A stretch of DNA of 64,000 nt from CALUTH01 sp964452495 (GCA_964452495.1 CAYVMC010000001.1:1-64000), one strand, 5' to 3'. Numbered from the stretch's first letter, positions 9,107-17,718 are shown. Made by a program: numbers and translations. Notes: generated by a model from the sequence alone, not told the origin.

Positions 9107-9607
9107 TTATGCGTTGTGTTCTTCATCAAGAATAGAATCAATGATAATTTTCATTGCGTCAGTAGTCATTTGCGGATAAACCTTATCATTAATTACGACA
9201 ACCGGTGCCAGTCCGCAAGCACCAAGACAGCTTACAGTTTCTAGTGTAAATAAACCGTCCTGTGATGTGAAAGTACCGTCTTCCAGTCCAAACCTTTGCT
9301 TAAGAGAAGTATAAACCGGCATAGAACCGCGAACGTGGCAAGCCGTACCATCACAGCATTTAATAATGTATTTTCCCTTGGGTTCAAGTGAAAATTGTGC
9401 ATAAAAAGTTGCTACACCATATACTGTAGCAGGAGACAATCCTTCTATTTTTGTACCAATGTACGTAAGGATGTCCTCGGGCAGGTAGCGAAATTCTTCT
9501 TGGACCTTTTGTAAAATAGCAATAAGGTTTGATTTTTTAGCTTCATAACATTCAATTATGCTGTCTACCTTAACCCAATCCGAATGGTCTCTAGTTAGTG
9601 TGGGCAT
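9107..9607 (-). CDS. hydC: Hydrogenase [2Fe-2S] subunit (NuoE-like)
   Basis: Thioredoxin-like [2Fe-2S] subunit, 166 aa, completing the HydABC-type complex. An N-terminal helical part (IIECYEAKKSNLIAILQKV) is followed by the cluster ligands in CCDGTACHVRG and SCLGACGLAP, the usual C-x4-C and C-x3-C pairs. The start has AAGGAG just upstream. It is first in the operon, behind a good minus-strand promoter at 9644-9672. Confidence 0.95.
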   Translation of the reverse strand: MPTLTRDHSDWVKVDSIIECYEAKKSNLIAILQKVQEEFRYLPEDILTYIGTKIEGLSPATVYGVATFYAQFSLEPKGKYIIKCCDGTACHVRGSMPVYTSLKQRFGLEDGTFTSQDGLFTLETVSCLGACGLAPVVVINDKVYPQMTTDAMKIIIDSILDEEHNA

Positions 9608-9643
9608 AAATTCTCCTTTATCAATAACACCAAATTTAATTAA

Positions 9644-9672
9644 ATTATGTCACAATGTTAAGGCAAAATCAA
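9644..9672 (-). promoter_or_regulatory. Promoter of the hydCBA operon
   Basis: Minus-strand TTGATT (9667-9672), 17-nt spacer, CATAAT (9644-9649), with a TGn extended -10 directly upstream of the -10. The predicted leader is about 30 nt and contains AAGGAG. Confidence 0.6.
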
Positions 9673-9730
9673 ATAAAATTTAGTACTGGCTGGAAGATTT
9701 CATTTATTTATACTAAAATTTTCGGGCTTA

Positions 9731-9759
9731 TTGCTTTTAGTTTGTATATGCTTTATACT
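9731..9759 (+). promoter_or_regulatory. Promoter of the sensory hydrogenase operon
   Basis: TTGCTT (9731-9736), 17-nt spacer, TATACT (9754-9759). It is divergent from the hydCBA promoter; TACTGG occurs near both ends of the shared region, which may hold operators. Confidence 0.55.
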
Positions 9760-9786
9760 GTTCTTAAAATATGGTACTGGAATTAA

Positions 9787-10053
9787 ATGAGTAAAGAAAT
9801 AAATATAGTTGTTTGTCTGGGAAGTGCGTGTTACGCAAGAGGCAACGAGGATCACTTAAATTACATAGAAGATTACATAAGATTAAACAATCTTGATGCA
9901 AAGGTTGAGATATCCGGTTCACGTTGTGAAGGTAAATGTGCGGATGGACCCAATATTATTATTAACGGTATACTTTATAACAATATGAACGCCGTTAAAT
10001 TGAAAGAGATAATGGATAAAATAAAAGATGAACAAGCTGTTCCTAATACTTAA
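9787..10053 (+). CDS. Thioredoxin-like [2Fe-2S] ferredoxin protein
   Basis: An 88-aa stand-alone thioredoxin-like [2Fe-2S] domain. Ligands are in CLGSACYARG (residues 10-19) and SRCEGKCADGP near 46-56. It resembles the N-terminal domain of HydB and small HndB-type proteins. Its place directly ahead of the sensory hydrogenase and divergent from hydCBA suggests it carries electrons to or from HydS, or links the two systems. The ribosome-binding site is weak. Confidence 0.85.
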   Translation: MSKEINIVVCLGSACYARGNEDHLNYIEDYIRLNNLDAKVEISGSRCEGKCADGPNIIINGILYNNMNAVKLKEIMDKIKDEQAVPNT

Positions 10054-10103
10054 TGCTTTGTTCTGTTAGAGGTTTTTAGTATTTAAAATGTAAAGGGGTT
10101 GGT

Positions 10104-11825
10104 ATGGATAAACTATATCCGGTATATACGCTAAATAACGAGTGCCATGACTGTTATAAATGCGTTAGAGAGTGCCATGTTAAGGCAATTAAAATTCAAG
10201 ACGGCCATGCATCAGTTATGCCGGATAAGTGTATAGCCTGCGGGCATTGCGTTAAAACTTGCCCCAGCAGTGCTAAAAGAGTAAGAAATGATATTGAAAA
10301 AGTTAAAAATTTATTCAGAGCGCAAAAGGAGGTTTATGTATCTCTTGCACCAAGCTGGGCAGGGATTTTTGAACACAGTCCGGAAAAAATGATTTCAATA
10401 CTCAAAAAATTGGGTTTTTCTCATGTTAGTGAAACAGCTCTCGGCGCACAAGAAGTTTCTATAGAAACAAGTAAGATAATGGCACAGCAAGAAAGCGGGT
10501 TGTTTATATCGTCTGCTTGTCCTGTTGTTGTTGATTATATAAGACTTTATAATCCTAAATTTATTAAAAATATTGTGCCAATTGCTTCTCCGGCATTAAC
10601 CCATGCAAAAATGCTCAAAGAAATTTACGGGAAACAAATAGCAGTAGTATTTGTCGGGCCTTGCATTGCAAAGAAAAATGAAGCTGACAGACATCCTGAT
10701 TTAATTAGTGCTGCATTAACATTTGAAGAACTTAAATTCTGGGTGACGGAAGAATTTGGTTCAACCCATTCAATAGAGTTTAATAACAGTGAATTTTTTG
10801 TTCCAGAGTCTGCTTATGAGGGATCGCTTTATGCCGTTGAGGGCGGTATGAATGAAACGATTAAAAAAGGCGGCGGTGATAAAGGTGTTCAGCTATTAAA
10901 CATAAGTTCAATAGAAAATTTAGAGAAAGCACTTGCAGGACTAAACCCTGATACGCTTAATAAAAAGATATTTATTGAAGCTCTGGCTTGTAACGGTGGA
11001 TGCCTGGCAGGTCCTTGCAGTTCCTCTAAAAAACCTGAAATTTTGCGAGTGTCTGATATTTTGTCAAAAGTAAAAGAACGCAATGAAATTCCCAAAGAAC
11101 CTAAAACAGTTGCTGAAGAAGAGTATAAGACCAAAGAGGTTGAGCAGCTGACATTCAGTAATGAAAAAATTGTTGATACATTAAGGAAAATTGGCAAACA
11201 TACAGAAGAAGATGAGTTAAACTGCGGCGGTTGCGGATATAATACCTGTAGGGAATTGGCATCGGCTATGCTTGCTGGTGATGCAGAACCTTCAATGTGT
11301 GTGTCTTATATGCGTAAAATTGCCATGCGTAAAGCTGCTGCCATGCTCAGGTGTATGCCGTCTGCTATTGTTATGGTTGATAGTGATTTAAAAATAGTTG
11401 AATCAAATCAGTCGTTTATGAAAATGTTTTGCGGTGATATGTATGAGGTTTTTGCAGAACGTCCAGAAGGAGTAAACGGAGCTTGTATTGACAGGATTGT
11501 AGATTTTGCGGATATATTTAAGCAAACATTAAAAACTTCAAGTGATATACATAAAGAGAGATATCCTGTAAAAGACAAACTGTATGATATAACTGCATTT
11601 TCAATAGAAAAGAACGAACTTGTAGGAGCTGTTATAACCGATGTAACACAGTCTGAACTAGGAAGAGAACAGATTGCACACAGGGCGCAGGAAGTTATTA
11701 CCAAAAATATTGCAATTGTTCAGGAAATAGCCTCATTACTCGGGGAACACATGGTTGAAACGGAACTCTTACTGAGTACAATTGCAGAAGGCTATGATTC
11801 AGTAAAGAATGATAAGGAGCAGTAA
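10104..11825 (+). CDS. Sensory-type [FeFe] hydrogenase with PAS domain (HydS-like)
   Basis: Probable H2/redox sensor rather than a turnover enzyme, 573 aa. Domains: two N-terminal [4Fe-4S] clusters (C14-C24 and C43-C53 regions); H-cluster domain at about 75-310; an additional four-Cys Fe-S domain (C374, C377, C382, C399); and a PAS domain at about 417-520. The H-cluster loops are non-canonical. L1 reads SSACPVV, so the proton-transfer Cys is Ala138 while the cluster ligand C139 is kept. L2 is GPCIAKK (C187) and L3 is ALACNGGC (C296, C300), without the GGGQP tail. This matches what is known of group C sensory hydrogenases. The stop overlaps the next ATG by 1 nt, pairing it with a SpoIIE phosphatase. 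Confidence 0.92.
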   Translation: MDKLYPVYTLNNECHDCYKCVRECHVKAIKIQDGHASVMPDKCIACGHCVKTCPSSAKRVRNDIEKVKNLFRAQKEVYVSLAPSWAGIFEHSPEKMISILKKLGFSHVSETALGAQEVSIETSKIMAQQESGLFISSACPVVVDYIRLYNPKFIKNIVPIASPALTHAKMLKEIYGKQIAVVFVGPCIAKKNEADRHPDLISAALTFEELKFWVTEEFGSTHSIEFNNSEFFVPESAYEGSLYAVEGGMNETIKKGGGDKGVQLLNISSIENLEKALAGLNPDTLNKKIFIEALACNGGCLAGPCSSSKKPEILRVSDILSKVKERNEIPKEPKTVAEEEYKTKEVEQLTFSNEKIVDTLRKIGKHTEEDELNCGGCGYNTCRELASAMLAGDAEPSMCVSYMRKIAMRKAAAMLRCMPSAIVMVDSDLKIVESNQSFMKMFCGDMYEVFAERPEGVNGACIDRIVDFADIFKQTLKTSSDIHKERYPVKDKLYDITAFSIEKNELVGAVITDVTQSELGREQIAHRAQEVITKNIAIVQEIASLLGEHMVETELLLSTIAEGYDSVKNDKEQ

Positions 11826-12988
11826 TGTTTATAGATATCGACTGCTCACAAGAAAAAAAATATGGACAAAACGCTTTTGGTGACTGTTTTATGTCAAAAA
11901 GGTATCCGGAACGCGGGGAATTGATTGCTGTTCTGTCTGACGGATTAGGAAGCGGCATTAAAGCTGATATACTGGCATCAATGACTGCAACTATGCTTTT
12001 AAAGTTTGTTGAGGCTGGAAAAGATATAAAGCGAACCTGTGAAGTCGTTATGAATGCACTTCCCGTATGCAAAGTAAGAAAAATCAGTTATTCTACATTT
12101 TCTGTTGCAGTTTGCAGTGAGGATGGAGAAGTTAAAATAGTAGAAGAGGGGAATCCTCCTTTTGTCTATATAAGTGATGGAAAAGTTGTAGAACCTGAGT
12201 TTACAGTTATTGATTCAGAAACTTTTAAAAATAGACACATGCATATTTATCACCTTAAATTAAAACTGGGTGACAGACTGATATTTTGCTCAGACGGAGT
12301 AACACAGGCCGGACTTGGCAATTCTAATCTTAAACTAGGATTAAGGCGCAGCGGACTTATTAAGTGTTTATTAGATAGAATTAATGAAAATCCTGATATT
12401 ACAAGCCGTGAACTTTCAAGGGCAATAGTGCGGCTTGCAATTAATACGGAAGTTGACAGGCATGCAAAAGATGATACTTCCTGCTGCGTAATTCATTACA
12501 GAACACCCAGAAAGGCTCTTATTTTTACCGGACCGCCTTATCACATGGAAAAAGACAGAGAATATGCGTATGAATTTTACAATTCTGACTGCAAAAAAGC
12601 AATTTGCGGCGGCACTACTGCAAACCTTATATCAAGGGAATTAAATATTCCTGTAAAAACTGATTTGACAGGTAGTTTCGGGAAATTGCCGGCCGTGTCA
12701 CACATGGAAGGTATTGATTTGGTTACGGAAGGTATTTTAACCTTGACCCGTACGGTTGAATATCTTGAAAATGGGTTTAAGGGGAAAGAATCAGATGCAG
12801 CTTATGAATTGATGGATTTTTTATTGCATAGTGATTACATAGAATTTATGGTTGGAGCAAAACTTAATCAGGCACATTATGATCCAAATCTGCCAATAGA
12901 AATTGAAATCAGAAAAAATATCATAAAAAAAATGGCAAAAATATTAGAGGATAAATATTTTAAGCGTGTTATAGTACGTTATTTATAG
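11825..12988 (+). CDS. SpoIIE-family (PP2C-type) protein phosphatase
   Basis: Metal-dependent Ser/Thr phosphatase, 387 aa. PP2C/SpoIIE motifs: FGD near residue 20, LSDGLGSG (D39), FCSDGV near 158 and KDDTS near 216, which provide the metal-binding Asp residues. About 165 further residues form a separate C-terminal region (from RKALIFTG onward) that was not recognised. Translational coupling to the sensory hydrogenase implies that HydS controls this phosphatase, which would act on a phosphoprotein regulator elsewhere. The target is unknown. Confidence 0.9.
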   Translation: MFIDIDCSQEKKYGQNAFGDCFMSKRYPERGELIAVLSDGLGSGIKADILASMTATMLLKFVEAGKDIKRTCEVVMNALPVCKVRKISYSTFSVAVCSEDGEVKIVEEGNPPFVYISDGKVVEPEFTVIDSETFKNRHMHIYHLKLKLGDRLIFCSDGVTQAGLGNSNLKLGLRRSGLIKCLLDRINENPDITSRELSRAIVRLAINTEVDRHAKDDTSCCVIHYRTPRKALIFTGPPYHMEKDREYAYEFYNSDCKKAICGGTTANLISRELNIPVKTDLTGSFGKLPAVSHMEGIDLVTEGILTLTRTVEYLENGFKGKESDAAYELMDFLLHSDYIEFMVGAKLNQAHYDPNLPIEIEIRKNIIKKMAKILEDKYFKRVIVRYL

Positions 12989-13032
12989 TCCTTAAGACTT
13001 ATAAATTGGAATTCAGACTGGAAATAAAAACT

Positions 13033-13067
13033 AAAAAATCCGGCAGATATTAATCAACCGGATTTTT
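13033..13067. terminator. Bidirectional intrinsic terminator
   Basis: AAAAAATCCGG (13033-13043) pairs with CCGGATTTTT (13058-13067). It sits between the SpoIIE gene (plus) and the convergent hsp20 (minus). Confidence 0.85.
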
Positions 13068-13088
13068 GATAAGAGAGTGATTGTCAGA

Positions 13089-13544
13089 TTATTCAACTGT
13101 AAGTTTTTTAGTATTTCCTTTCTCTGCAGAAAGCTTAGGAGCTTGAATATCAAGAATACCATGTTCAAGTTTAGCTTTTGTTTTTTCAACATCAATTTCT
13201 TGCGGAAAATATACAGTTCTTGAGTATTCTCCATAACGGAATTCTGATTTTCTGTATCCTTTAGTATCTTCTTTGTGTTCTTCATGCCGTTTAGCATTGA
13301 TTGTAATGTAATTTTTATCAATATCGATATCTAAGTCCTCTTTTTTTACTCCGGGTAATTCAGCCTTAATACTGTATTCATTTTCTTTTTCGTGTAACTC
13401 TACAGGCATTGCATATTTGTCAGTTTCATCATTAAGGATATATTCGGGGAAAAAGCTGTCAAAGTTTCTGTTTAGTATGGAACTAATTTCATCATTTACT
13501 GATTTAATGAACCCGTCCGGTGATTTTTTGATTAAGAATTTCAT
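13089..13544 (-). CDS. Small heat-shock protein (Hsp20/alpha-crystallin)
   Basis: ATP-independent holdase chaperone of 151 aa. The alpha-crystallin domain covers about residues 45-140, beginning MPVELHEKENEYSIKAELPG and ending with the signature AKLEHGILDIQAPK. The tail LTV can serve as the I/L-x-I/V anchor for oligomerisation. An extended AAGGAG-type site lies just upstream. No CIRCE-like operator was seen in the upstream region. Confidence 0.93.
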   Translation of the reverse strand: MKFLIKKSPDGFIKSVNDEISSILNRNFDSFFPEYILNDETDKYAMPVELHEKENEYSIKAELPGVKKEDLDIDIDKNYITINAKRHEEHKEDTKGYRKSEFRYGEYSRTVYFPQEIDVEKTKAKLEHGILDIQAPKLSAEKGNTKKLTVE

Positions 13545-13665
13545 AATGTACTCCTTTCTTATTCAATACATTTTCTTTTTACACTTATATTATTACTCTG
13601 TTATTCACAAAACCCGTATTTTTAACTAAAATTTAACAATCTGTATAAATAATGCTTTAAATCTC

Positions 13666-13694
13666 TTGACAAATCTTATTTATAAGTATATGCT
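13666..13694 (+). promoter_or_regulatory. Promoter of the ArsR-family regulator
   Basis: A perfect TTGACA (13666-13671), 17-nt spacer, and TATGCT (13689-13694). The AT-rich repeats overlapping the -10 (ATATGCTAATATAC and neighbours) would be a natural place for autoregulation, but no clean palindrome is visible. Confidence 0.75.
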
Positions 13695-13723
13695 AATATA
13701 CTAATATACGGGGTTAAGAGTGT

Positions 13724-14002
13724 ATGGATATAAATGAATATGCGGAAATTTTAAAGGCTCTCGGGCATCCTGTTCGTTTGAAGATTGTATGCGGATTAAT
13801 GAATAAGGATGAGTGCAGTGTTAATATAATGGCAGAAAAATTAAATATAAGCCAGCCGGTTGCATCACAGCACTTAAATGTCCTGAAGAATGCAGGAATA
13901 ATTGCGGGCTATCGCAGGATGAACAGAGTTTATTACAGGCTGGAGAATAATAAAGTAAGAGAGATTATTAAAATATTAGGCGAAGAAGTATGCGAACTGT
14001 AA
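13724..14002 (+). CDS. ArsR/SmtB-family transcriptional regulator
   Basis: Winged-helix repressor of 92 aa. The N-terminal motif LKALGHPVRLKIV is typical of ArsR proteins and is followed by the recognition region LNISQPVASQHLNVLKNAGII and a beta-wing. The metal-box ELCVCDL is absent. A few Cys residues (C25, C32 and C90) could act as a thiol sensor. It is followed, overlapping at its last codons, by the decayed remnant of a pyridine nucleotide-disulfide oxidoreductase. That fits the common pairing of such regulators with polysulfide or CoA-disulfide reductases. Confidence 0.9.
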   Translation: MDINEYAEILKALGHPVRLKIVCGLMNKDECSVNIMAEKLNISQPVASQHLNVLKNAGIIAGYRRMNRVYYRLENNKVREIIKILGEEVCEL

Positions 14003-14310
14003 TTGTAGCGGAAATGTTTGCGGTGCAAGCTTTGCTGCAAGACTAAAAAGGTTGGATGAAAATATTGAAATTTATTATTGAAGCACGGATGAAATATCTG
14101 TGGCAAACTACGGATTACCACACTATTGCACGGAGGAATAAGCTACAGAGGATAAATAATCGTAGTTCCTCCAGCCCTGTTCAAAAATTTGTTTAATGTA
14201 GAGGTTTGGCTTAATTCAAGGGTAACATCCGTTAACCAAAAAACATAACCGTAAATAATAAGTATGAACTTGAATATGATACAGTTACTATGGAAGTTAC
14301 TACAACCATT
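13990..14310 (+). pseudogene. Decayed CoA-disulfide/polysulfide reductase-type flavoprotein
   Basis: Starting at the ATG at 13990, overlapping the ArsR stop, the frame reads MRTVIV. It then shifts by one base near 14008 and continues as GNVCGASFAARLKRLDEN, the FAD-binding start of NADH oxidase/CoA-disulfide reductases. After a stop it resumes with TDEISVANYGLPHYC, matching the family's active-site region with Tyr in place of the redox Cys. A further fragment at about 14181-14300 reads FNVEVWLNSRVTSVNQKT and KYELEYD, also family-typical. At least one frameshift, several stops and an internal deletion show that the gene is dead and truncated. Confidence 0.75.
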
Positions 14311-14359
14311 TAGATAAGGGTTAGAAATTCAAGGTTTTTAATATTAGTTAATATAACTA

Positions 14360-14389
14360 TTGACAATCTTTTATAAACGAGCGTATACT
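14360..14389 (+). promoter_or_regulatory. Promoter of a structured leader or small RNA
   Basis: TTGACA (14360-14365), 18-nt spacer, TATACT (14384-14389). Predicted start near 14396. Confidence 0.7.
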
Positions 14390-14395
14390 TGTTTT

Positions 14396-14554
14396 GAAAG
14401 GTTAGATTATAATTCAAATGAACTTACACATAGTTAATTCAAATTCATCATCCTCATGCTCCTCAAGTTATTTGCGGGGTAGGTTGAGTTTTGATGTGTA
14501 AGTTTATTAAGCATATAAAATTCAAAAAGCCTCGCAATAAAGCGGGGCTTTTTT
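14396..14554 (+). ncRNA. Candidate structured small RNA or 5' leader
   Basis: About 160 nt between a near-consensus promoter and an intrinsic terminator, with no credible ORF. AACTTACACAT (14421-14431) is perfectly complementary to ATGTGTAAGTT (14494-14504), closing a domain of about 84 nt with internal complementary tracts (CCTC against GGGG). It could be a free small RNA or the attenuated leader of the membrane-protein gene at 14568. It is not recognisable as 6S, tmRNA, SRP RNA or a known riboswitch by eye. Confidence 0.5.
14527..14554 (+). terminator. Intrinsic terminator before the gene at 14568
   Basis: AAGCCTCGC (14527-14535) pairs with GCGGGGCTT (14542-14550, one G-T wobble), followed by six T. 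It ends only 13 nt before the next start codon. Confidence 0.8.
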
Positions 14555-14567
14555 AGTGAGCAGACAA

Positions 14568-16127
14568 ATGGAGAAAAACACAGTGGTTACAATCAACAAA
14601 ATTCAAACAGAACAAAGACAGCCGGCATTTAAAGGTGTTCTGGATGGTACATTTACCAATATGATGCGTGTACTTGATACAAATGAAATGATAAATGCGG
14701 TAGTACTTGATGTAGGGCCGATGTCTCTTCCAAGAGCCTATATTGATGCAACACGCAGAAACAAGTATGCTGGAATAGAAACTTTATCAAGAGAACTTGA
14801 AGGAACATTTATTAACTGTTTGTCTGCAGGAGTTTTTGCAAGTATGATTTCTTATTTTGCGTCAAAATGGGTAAAACCCGATGTAGAAGTTAATTCTAAC
14901 AGTTGGTATTCCAAAGATTCTCTTGCCACTCTTAAACAAGCGTGGGAGGACGGCGGAAAAAATCTTAATGATTATGCTAAAAATGTTTTTAATAACTTGT
15001 CAGGAATTGATGGGAATAAAGTAAATGAATTCAAAAATATCAACTGGGATAAGGTTGAATGGATTGATAAAGAGCGCTGGACAAAGATTAAATGGAAAAA
15101 TCCTGAATATAAAGGTATTGAAAATAACCTTAAGAGTGCTGATGGTTTTGCAGATACACTTGTTAAAATTATAAATGATAAAAATATTACCCGTGAAGAT
15201 AAAGGAAATGTTTTAAGAATAATGGAAGTCCGCCTCACAAATGCTCTCGGGGCAGGACGTGATACAACATTGACAATAGGGAATAATAAGATTTCCGATA
15301 AACTGGAAAATATTCTTCGTGATGCATATAACTTAGGAAATGATGTTTATACAAATAATCGGGTCAAACCGGCTGCAGCCCTCAATAAGCTTGCCAGAAT
15401 AAACCGGCTGAAAATTTTTGGTGCATTGAGTGCATCTTGCGCTCTGGGGCTTACAAACCAGTATATCAACAGAAAAATTACTGAAAAACGCACCGGGAAA
15501 AAGGGTTTTGTGGGGGATGTTGATTATGAAACCCGTGATTGTGGTGTTGAGCCGCCAAAAGATAAATCCTTAATGTTTAAGAAAATTCTTGCAAGTGTAG
15601 GTATGATTGGTATGGTACTTGCTGTTATGAGGGTAAAAAACTGGAAAGATTTTGTAAAAAAACTTGAATTTACAGGTCCTGTAACCAGCGGGAATGCTAT
15701 AAAAACCGTCTATGCGGCAAATATTGTCGGGCGTTTTATGGCATCAGATAATAGTACGGAGCTAAGAGAATCCGTGTTCAGGGATTATAACGGGTTCTTA
15801 AACTGGTTAGTGTTTGGCGGTTTTGCAGCAAAGGGAATGGCAAACTTGCTTGATAAGAAGCGCGAAAATCTTTTTAATGTTAAAAAAGATGGTAAAGGTG
15901 TTAAACACTGGCTTAATGACTTGACACTTAAAACACATAATGAGCTTGCCGCAAAGGGAACAGCTTTTGCTAAGAAAAATATATGGAAACTAAACCTTGC
16001 ACACGCCGCCGGTATTACATACTCTGCTCTGGCACTTGGTATTGCTCTTCCGGTAATAAATGCCGAATGGACAAAATACAATGCTCATAAACTACAAAAA
16101 ACTAAAGAGCATGAGATTACAGCGTAG
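14568..16127 (+). CDS. Unknown multi-helix membrane protein
   Basis: No family recognised; 519 aa from the ATG at 14568 (a GTG at 14556, right after the terminator, would add four residues). An N-terminal soluble stretch includes PAFKG near residue 20, followed by hydrophobic segments near residue 80 (CLSAGVFASMISYFAS), near 285 (IFGALSASCALGLTNQY), near 345 (ILASVGMIGMVLAVM), and near the C-terminus (AAGITYSALALGIALP). A central charged, Trp-rich soluble region carries WDKVEWIDKERWTKIKW. It resembles other proteins here (40771-41982, 53996-55163) in having few strong hydrophobic helices, basic loops and no signal peptide. Expression probably depends on read-through of the terminator just upstream. 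Confidence 0.8.
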   Translation: MEKNTVVTINKIQTEQRQPAFKGVLDGTFTNMMRVLDTNEMINAVVLDVGPMSLPRAYIDATRRNKYAGIETLSRELEGTFINCLSAGVFASMISYFASKWVKPDVEVNSNSWYSKDSLATLKQAWEDGGKNLNDYAKNVFNNLSGIDGNKVNEFKNINWDKVEWIDKERWTKIKWKNPEYKGIENNLKSADGFADTLVKIINDKNITREDKGNVLRIMEVRLTNALGAGRDTTLTIGNNKISDKLENILRDAYNLGNDVYTNNRVKPAAALNKLARINRLKIFGALSASCALGLTNQYINRKITEKRTGKKGFVGDVDYETRDCGVEPPKDKSLMFKKILASVGMIGMVLAVMRVKNWKDFVKKLEFTGPVTSGNAIKTVYAANIVGRFMASDNSTELRESVFRDYNGFLNWLVFGGFAAKGMANLLDKKRENLFNVKKDGKGVKHWLNDLTLKTHNELAAKGTAFAKKNIWKLNLAHAAGITYSALALGIALPVINAEWTKYNAHKLQKTKEHEITA

Positions 16128-16129
16128 AT

Positions 16130-16157
16130 TTGATAACCTCTTAATTTGTGTTATAAT
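16130..16157 (+). promoter_or_regulatory. Promoter of the acidic secreted protein gene
   Basis: TTGATA (16130-16135), 16-nt spacer, TATAAT (16152-16157), then GAGGAG 9 nt ahead of the ATG at 16191. Confidence 0.65.
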
Positions 16158-16190
16158 AACTTTGGCTATTTAATAGAGGAGTTTTATTTT

Positions 16191-17702
16191 ATGAGAATTA
16201 AGAAGGTTACATCTTTATTGGGTGTATTGCTTGTATTATCTGCCGGTCTTATCTCTGTTAGAGCTGCAGAGCAAATGACTTCGCCGGAGACAGAAGAAGT
16301 ACCGGCAAATACAGTAGAAGTTATACAATCTTCGGGTAAAGCAAAGTATCAGCCTATTTCTGATGTTCGTCATGTAGTTCCGCCGTATGATAGTCAGGAT
16401 AAGGAAAATACAAAGAAGCTGGAGGAAATAAAGTTAGATTCTTCTAATACGCAGAATGTTAATACTATTGTAATGGAAAATGAAAGTACAGCGGATAGTA
16501 CGGTTATTGAAAAGAAAGAAGATTCAGAAACTGCCCCAAAGGCAGAGCTTGCGGAAAATGAAGAATCAGCAGCCACAGAAGAAAATAATGTATTACCTGT
16601 TAGCAATAACCAAATTGAGGAAGGAACAGCGAAAGCATCTGATGAAGCTCAGGCAACCGAGGAAAAAACCACAGGAAATGATGCAACTACAGAAGAATCT
16701 GGGCAGTCTGTTATAGAAACTACTGAAAATCCAAGTATACAACAGGAAGAAGCTCAACCTGTCGAAGAAGTCAAAAAGACAGAAAGTGGATACGAAGCTA
16801 TAAAAAATAAATTATGGTGTATAACATTCCAGCTTGTTTGGAATACATTTATGGATAAAGTTACTCATGGACCGGTTCTATTAGCCGGCGGAAACCCTCC
16901 AATTGCAAATGAATTAAATAAAAAACTTTATACTGCTAATTTGCTAAATGACAATTCTTACTATATAACTTATGGGAAAATTAATAAGTCCTTAAAAAAA
17001 CAAATAGAACGGGCGATTGAAAAGAAATTCAACGAAACAAGTGACATACTGGATACAATTAACTGGGATGTTAGAAATTCTTATCTGTTTTATGCAATGT
17101 TAAAGAAAGATTTTAATTTTGAAGTCCCATTTGACAAACTTGCAGCTGCACCTTTTGGCGAAAGTACTGAAAGTGTTAAATATTTTGGTGTCAACAAAGA
17201 CAGCGATAGAAAATTAAGAAAAAATGTACATGTACTTTTTTACAACTCTCCTGATGAGTATGCCGTAAAACTTGTTACAAAAGAAAAAGAAGATGTTATT
17301 CTTTTCCGTACAGACAAAAACGACAGTTTTGAAAATCTTTATCTGTATGTAACGCAGCAGGACGTTTCAGAAAGGTTTGCCAAAGAAGATAGTCTGATGG
17401 TTCCAAACTTTAAAATTGATAAAACAATATCTTATGACGAATTATGCGGCAAGATAATAAAAGGTACGAATAATAAGGTGATTACACAGGCGCTTCAAAC
17501 TATAAAGTTTAATATGGATAACAAAGGCGGAACTTTAAAGAGCGAAGCGGCATTAGCTGTTATGAGAATGTCTCTAAATCCGGATATTGGCCGCAAGTAT
17601 CATTTTGATAAAGAATTTGTATTATTCATTAAAGAACAGGGCAAAGATAAACCTTATTTTGCTGTAAGAGTTGAGAACCCTGAATTCCTTGTTAAAGAAT
17701 AA
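16191..17702 (+). CDS. Secreted protein with acidic low-complexity linker
   Basis: Function unknown; 503 aa. The signal peptide at residues 1-26 is MRIKKV plus a Leu/Val core, with cleavage near VRA-AE. Residues about 30-200 are low-complexity and rich in Glu, Thr, Ala and Asn, probably a disordered linker. The C-terminal ~300 residues look globular (WCITFQLVWNTFMDKVTHG onward) with many Lys/Asp and Tyr. No catalytic motif was seen. The ATG at 16191 has GAGGAG 9 nt upstream and the longer frame does not. A strong hairpin follows the gene. Likely periplasmic or surface, tethered by an unknown partner. Confidence 0.85.
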   Translation: MRIKKVTSLLGVLLVLSAGLISVRAAEQMTSPETEEVPANTVEVIQSSGKAKYQPISDVRHVVPPYDSQDKENTKKLEEIKLDSSNTQNVNTIVMENESTADSTVIEKKEDSETAPKAELAENEESAATEENNVLPVSNNQIEEGTAKASDEAQATEEKTTGNDATTEESGQSVIETTENPSIQQEEAQPVEEVKKTESGYEAIKNKLWCITFQLVWNTFMDKVTHGPVLLAGGNPPIANELNKKLYTANLLNDNSYYITYGKINKSLKKQIERAIEKKFNETSDILDTINWDVRNSYLFYAMLKKDFNFEVPFDKLAAAPFGESTESVKYFGVNKDSDRKLRKNVHVLFYNSPDEYAVKLVTKEKEDVILFRTDKNDSFENLYLYVTQQDVSERFAKEDSLMVPNFKIDKTISYDELCGKIIKGTNNKVITQALQTIKFNMDNKGGTLKSEAALAVMRMSLNPDIGRKYHFDKEFVLFIKEQGKDKPYFAVRVENPEFLVKE

Positions 17703-17718
17703 TCTTTTTAAATATTAA

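Noticed and set aside
9608..9786. Rex-type NADH-responsive operator between the two hydrogenase operons
   Set aside because: TTGTGACAT resembles half a site but no convincing palindrome with the right spacing is present.
14396..14554. 6S RNA, SRP RNA or tmRNA
   Set aside because: The size fits 6S roughly, but none of the diagnostic conserved sequences or a tRNA-like end is visible; left as unclassified RNA.
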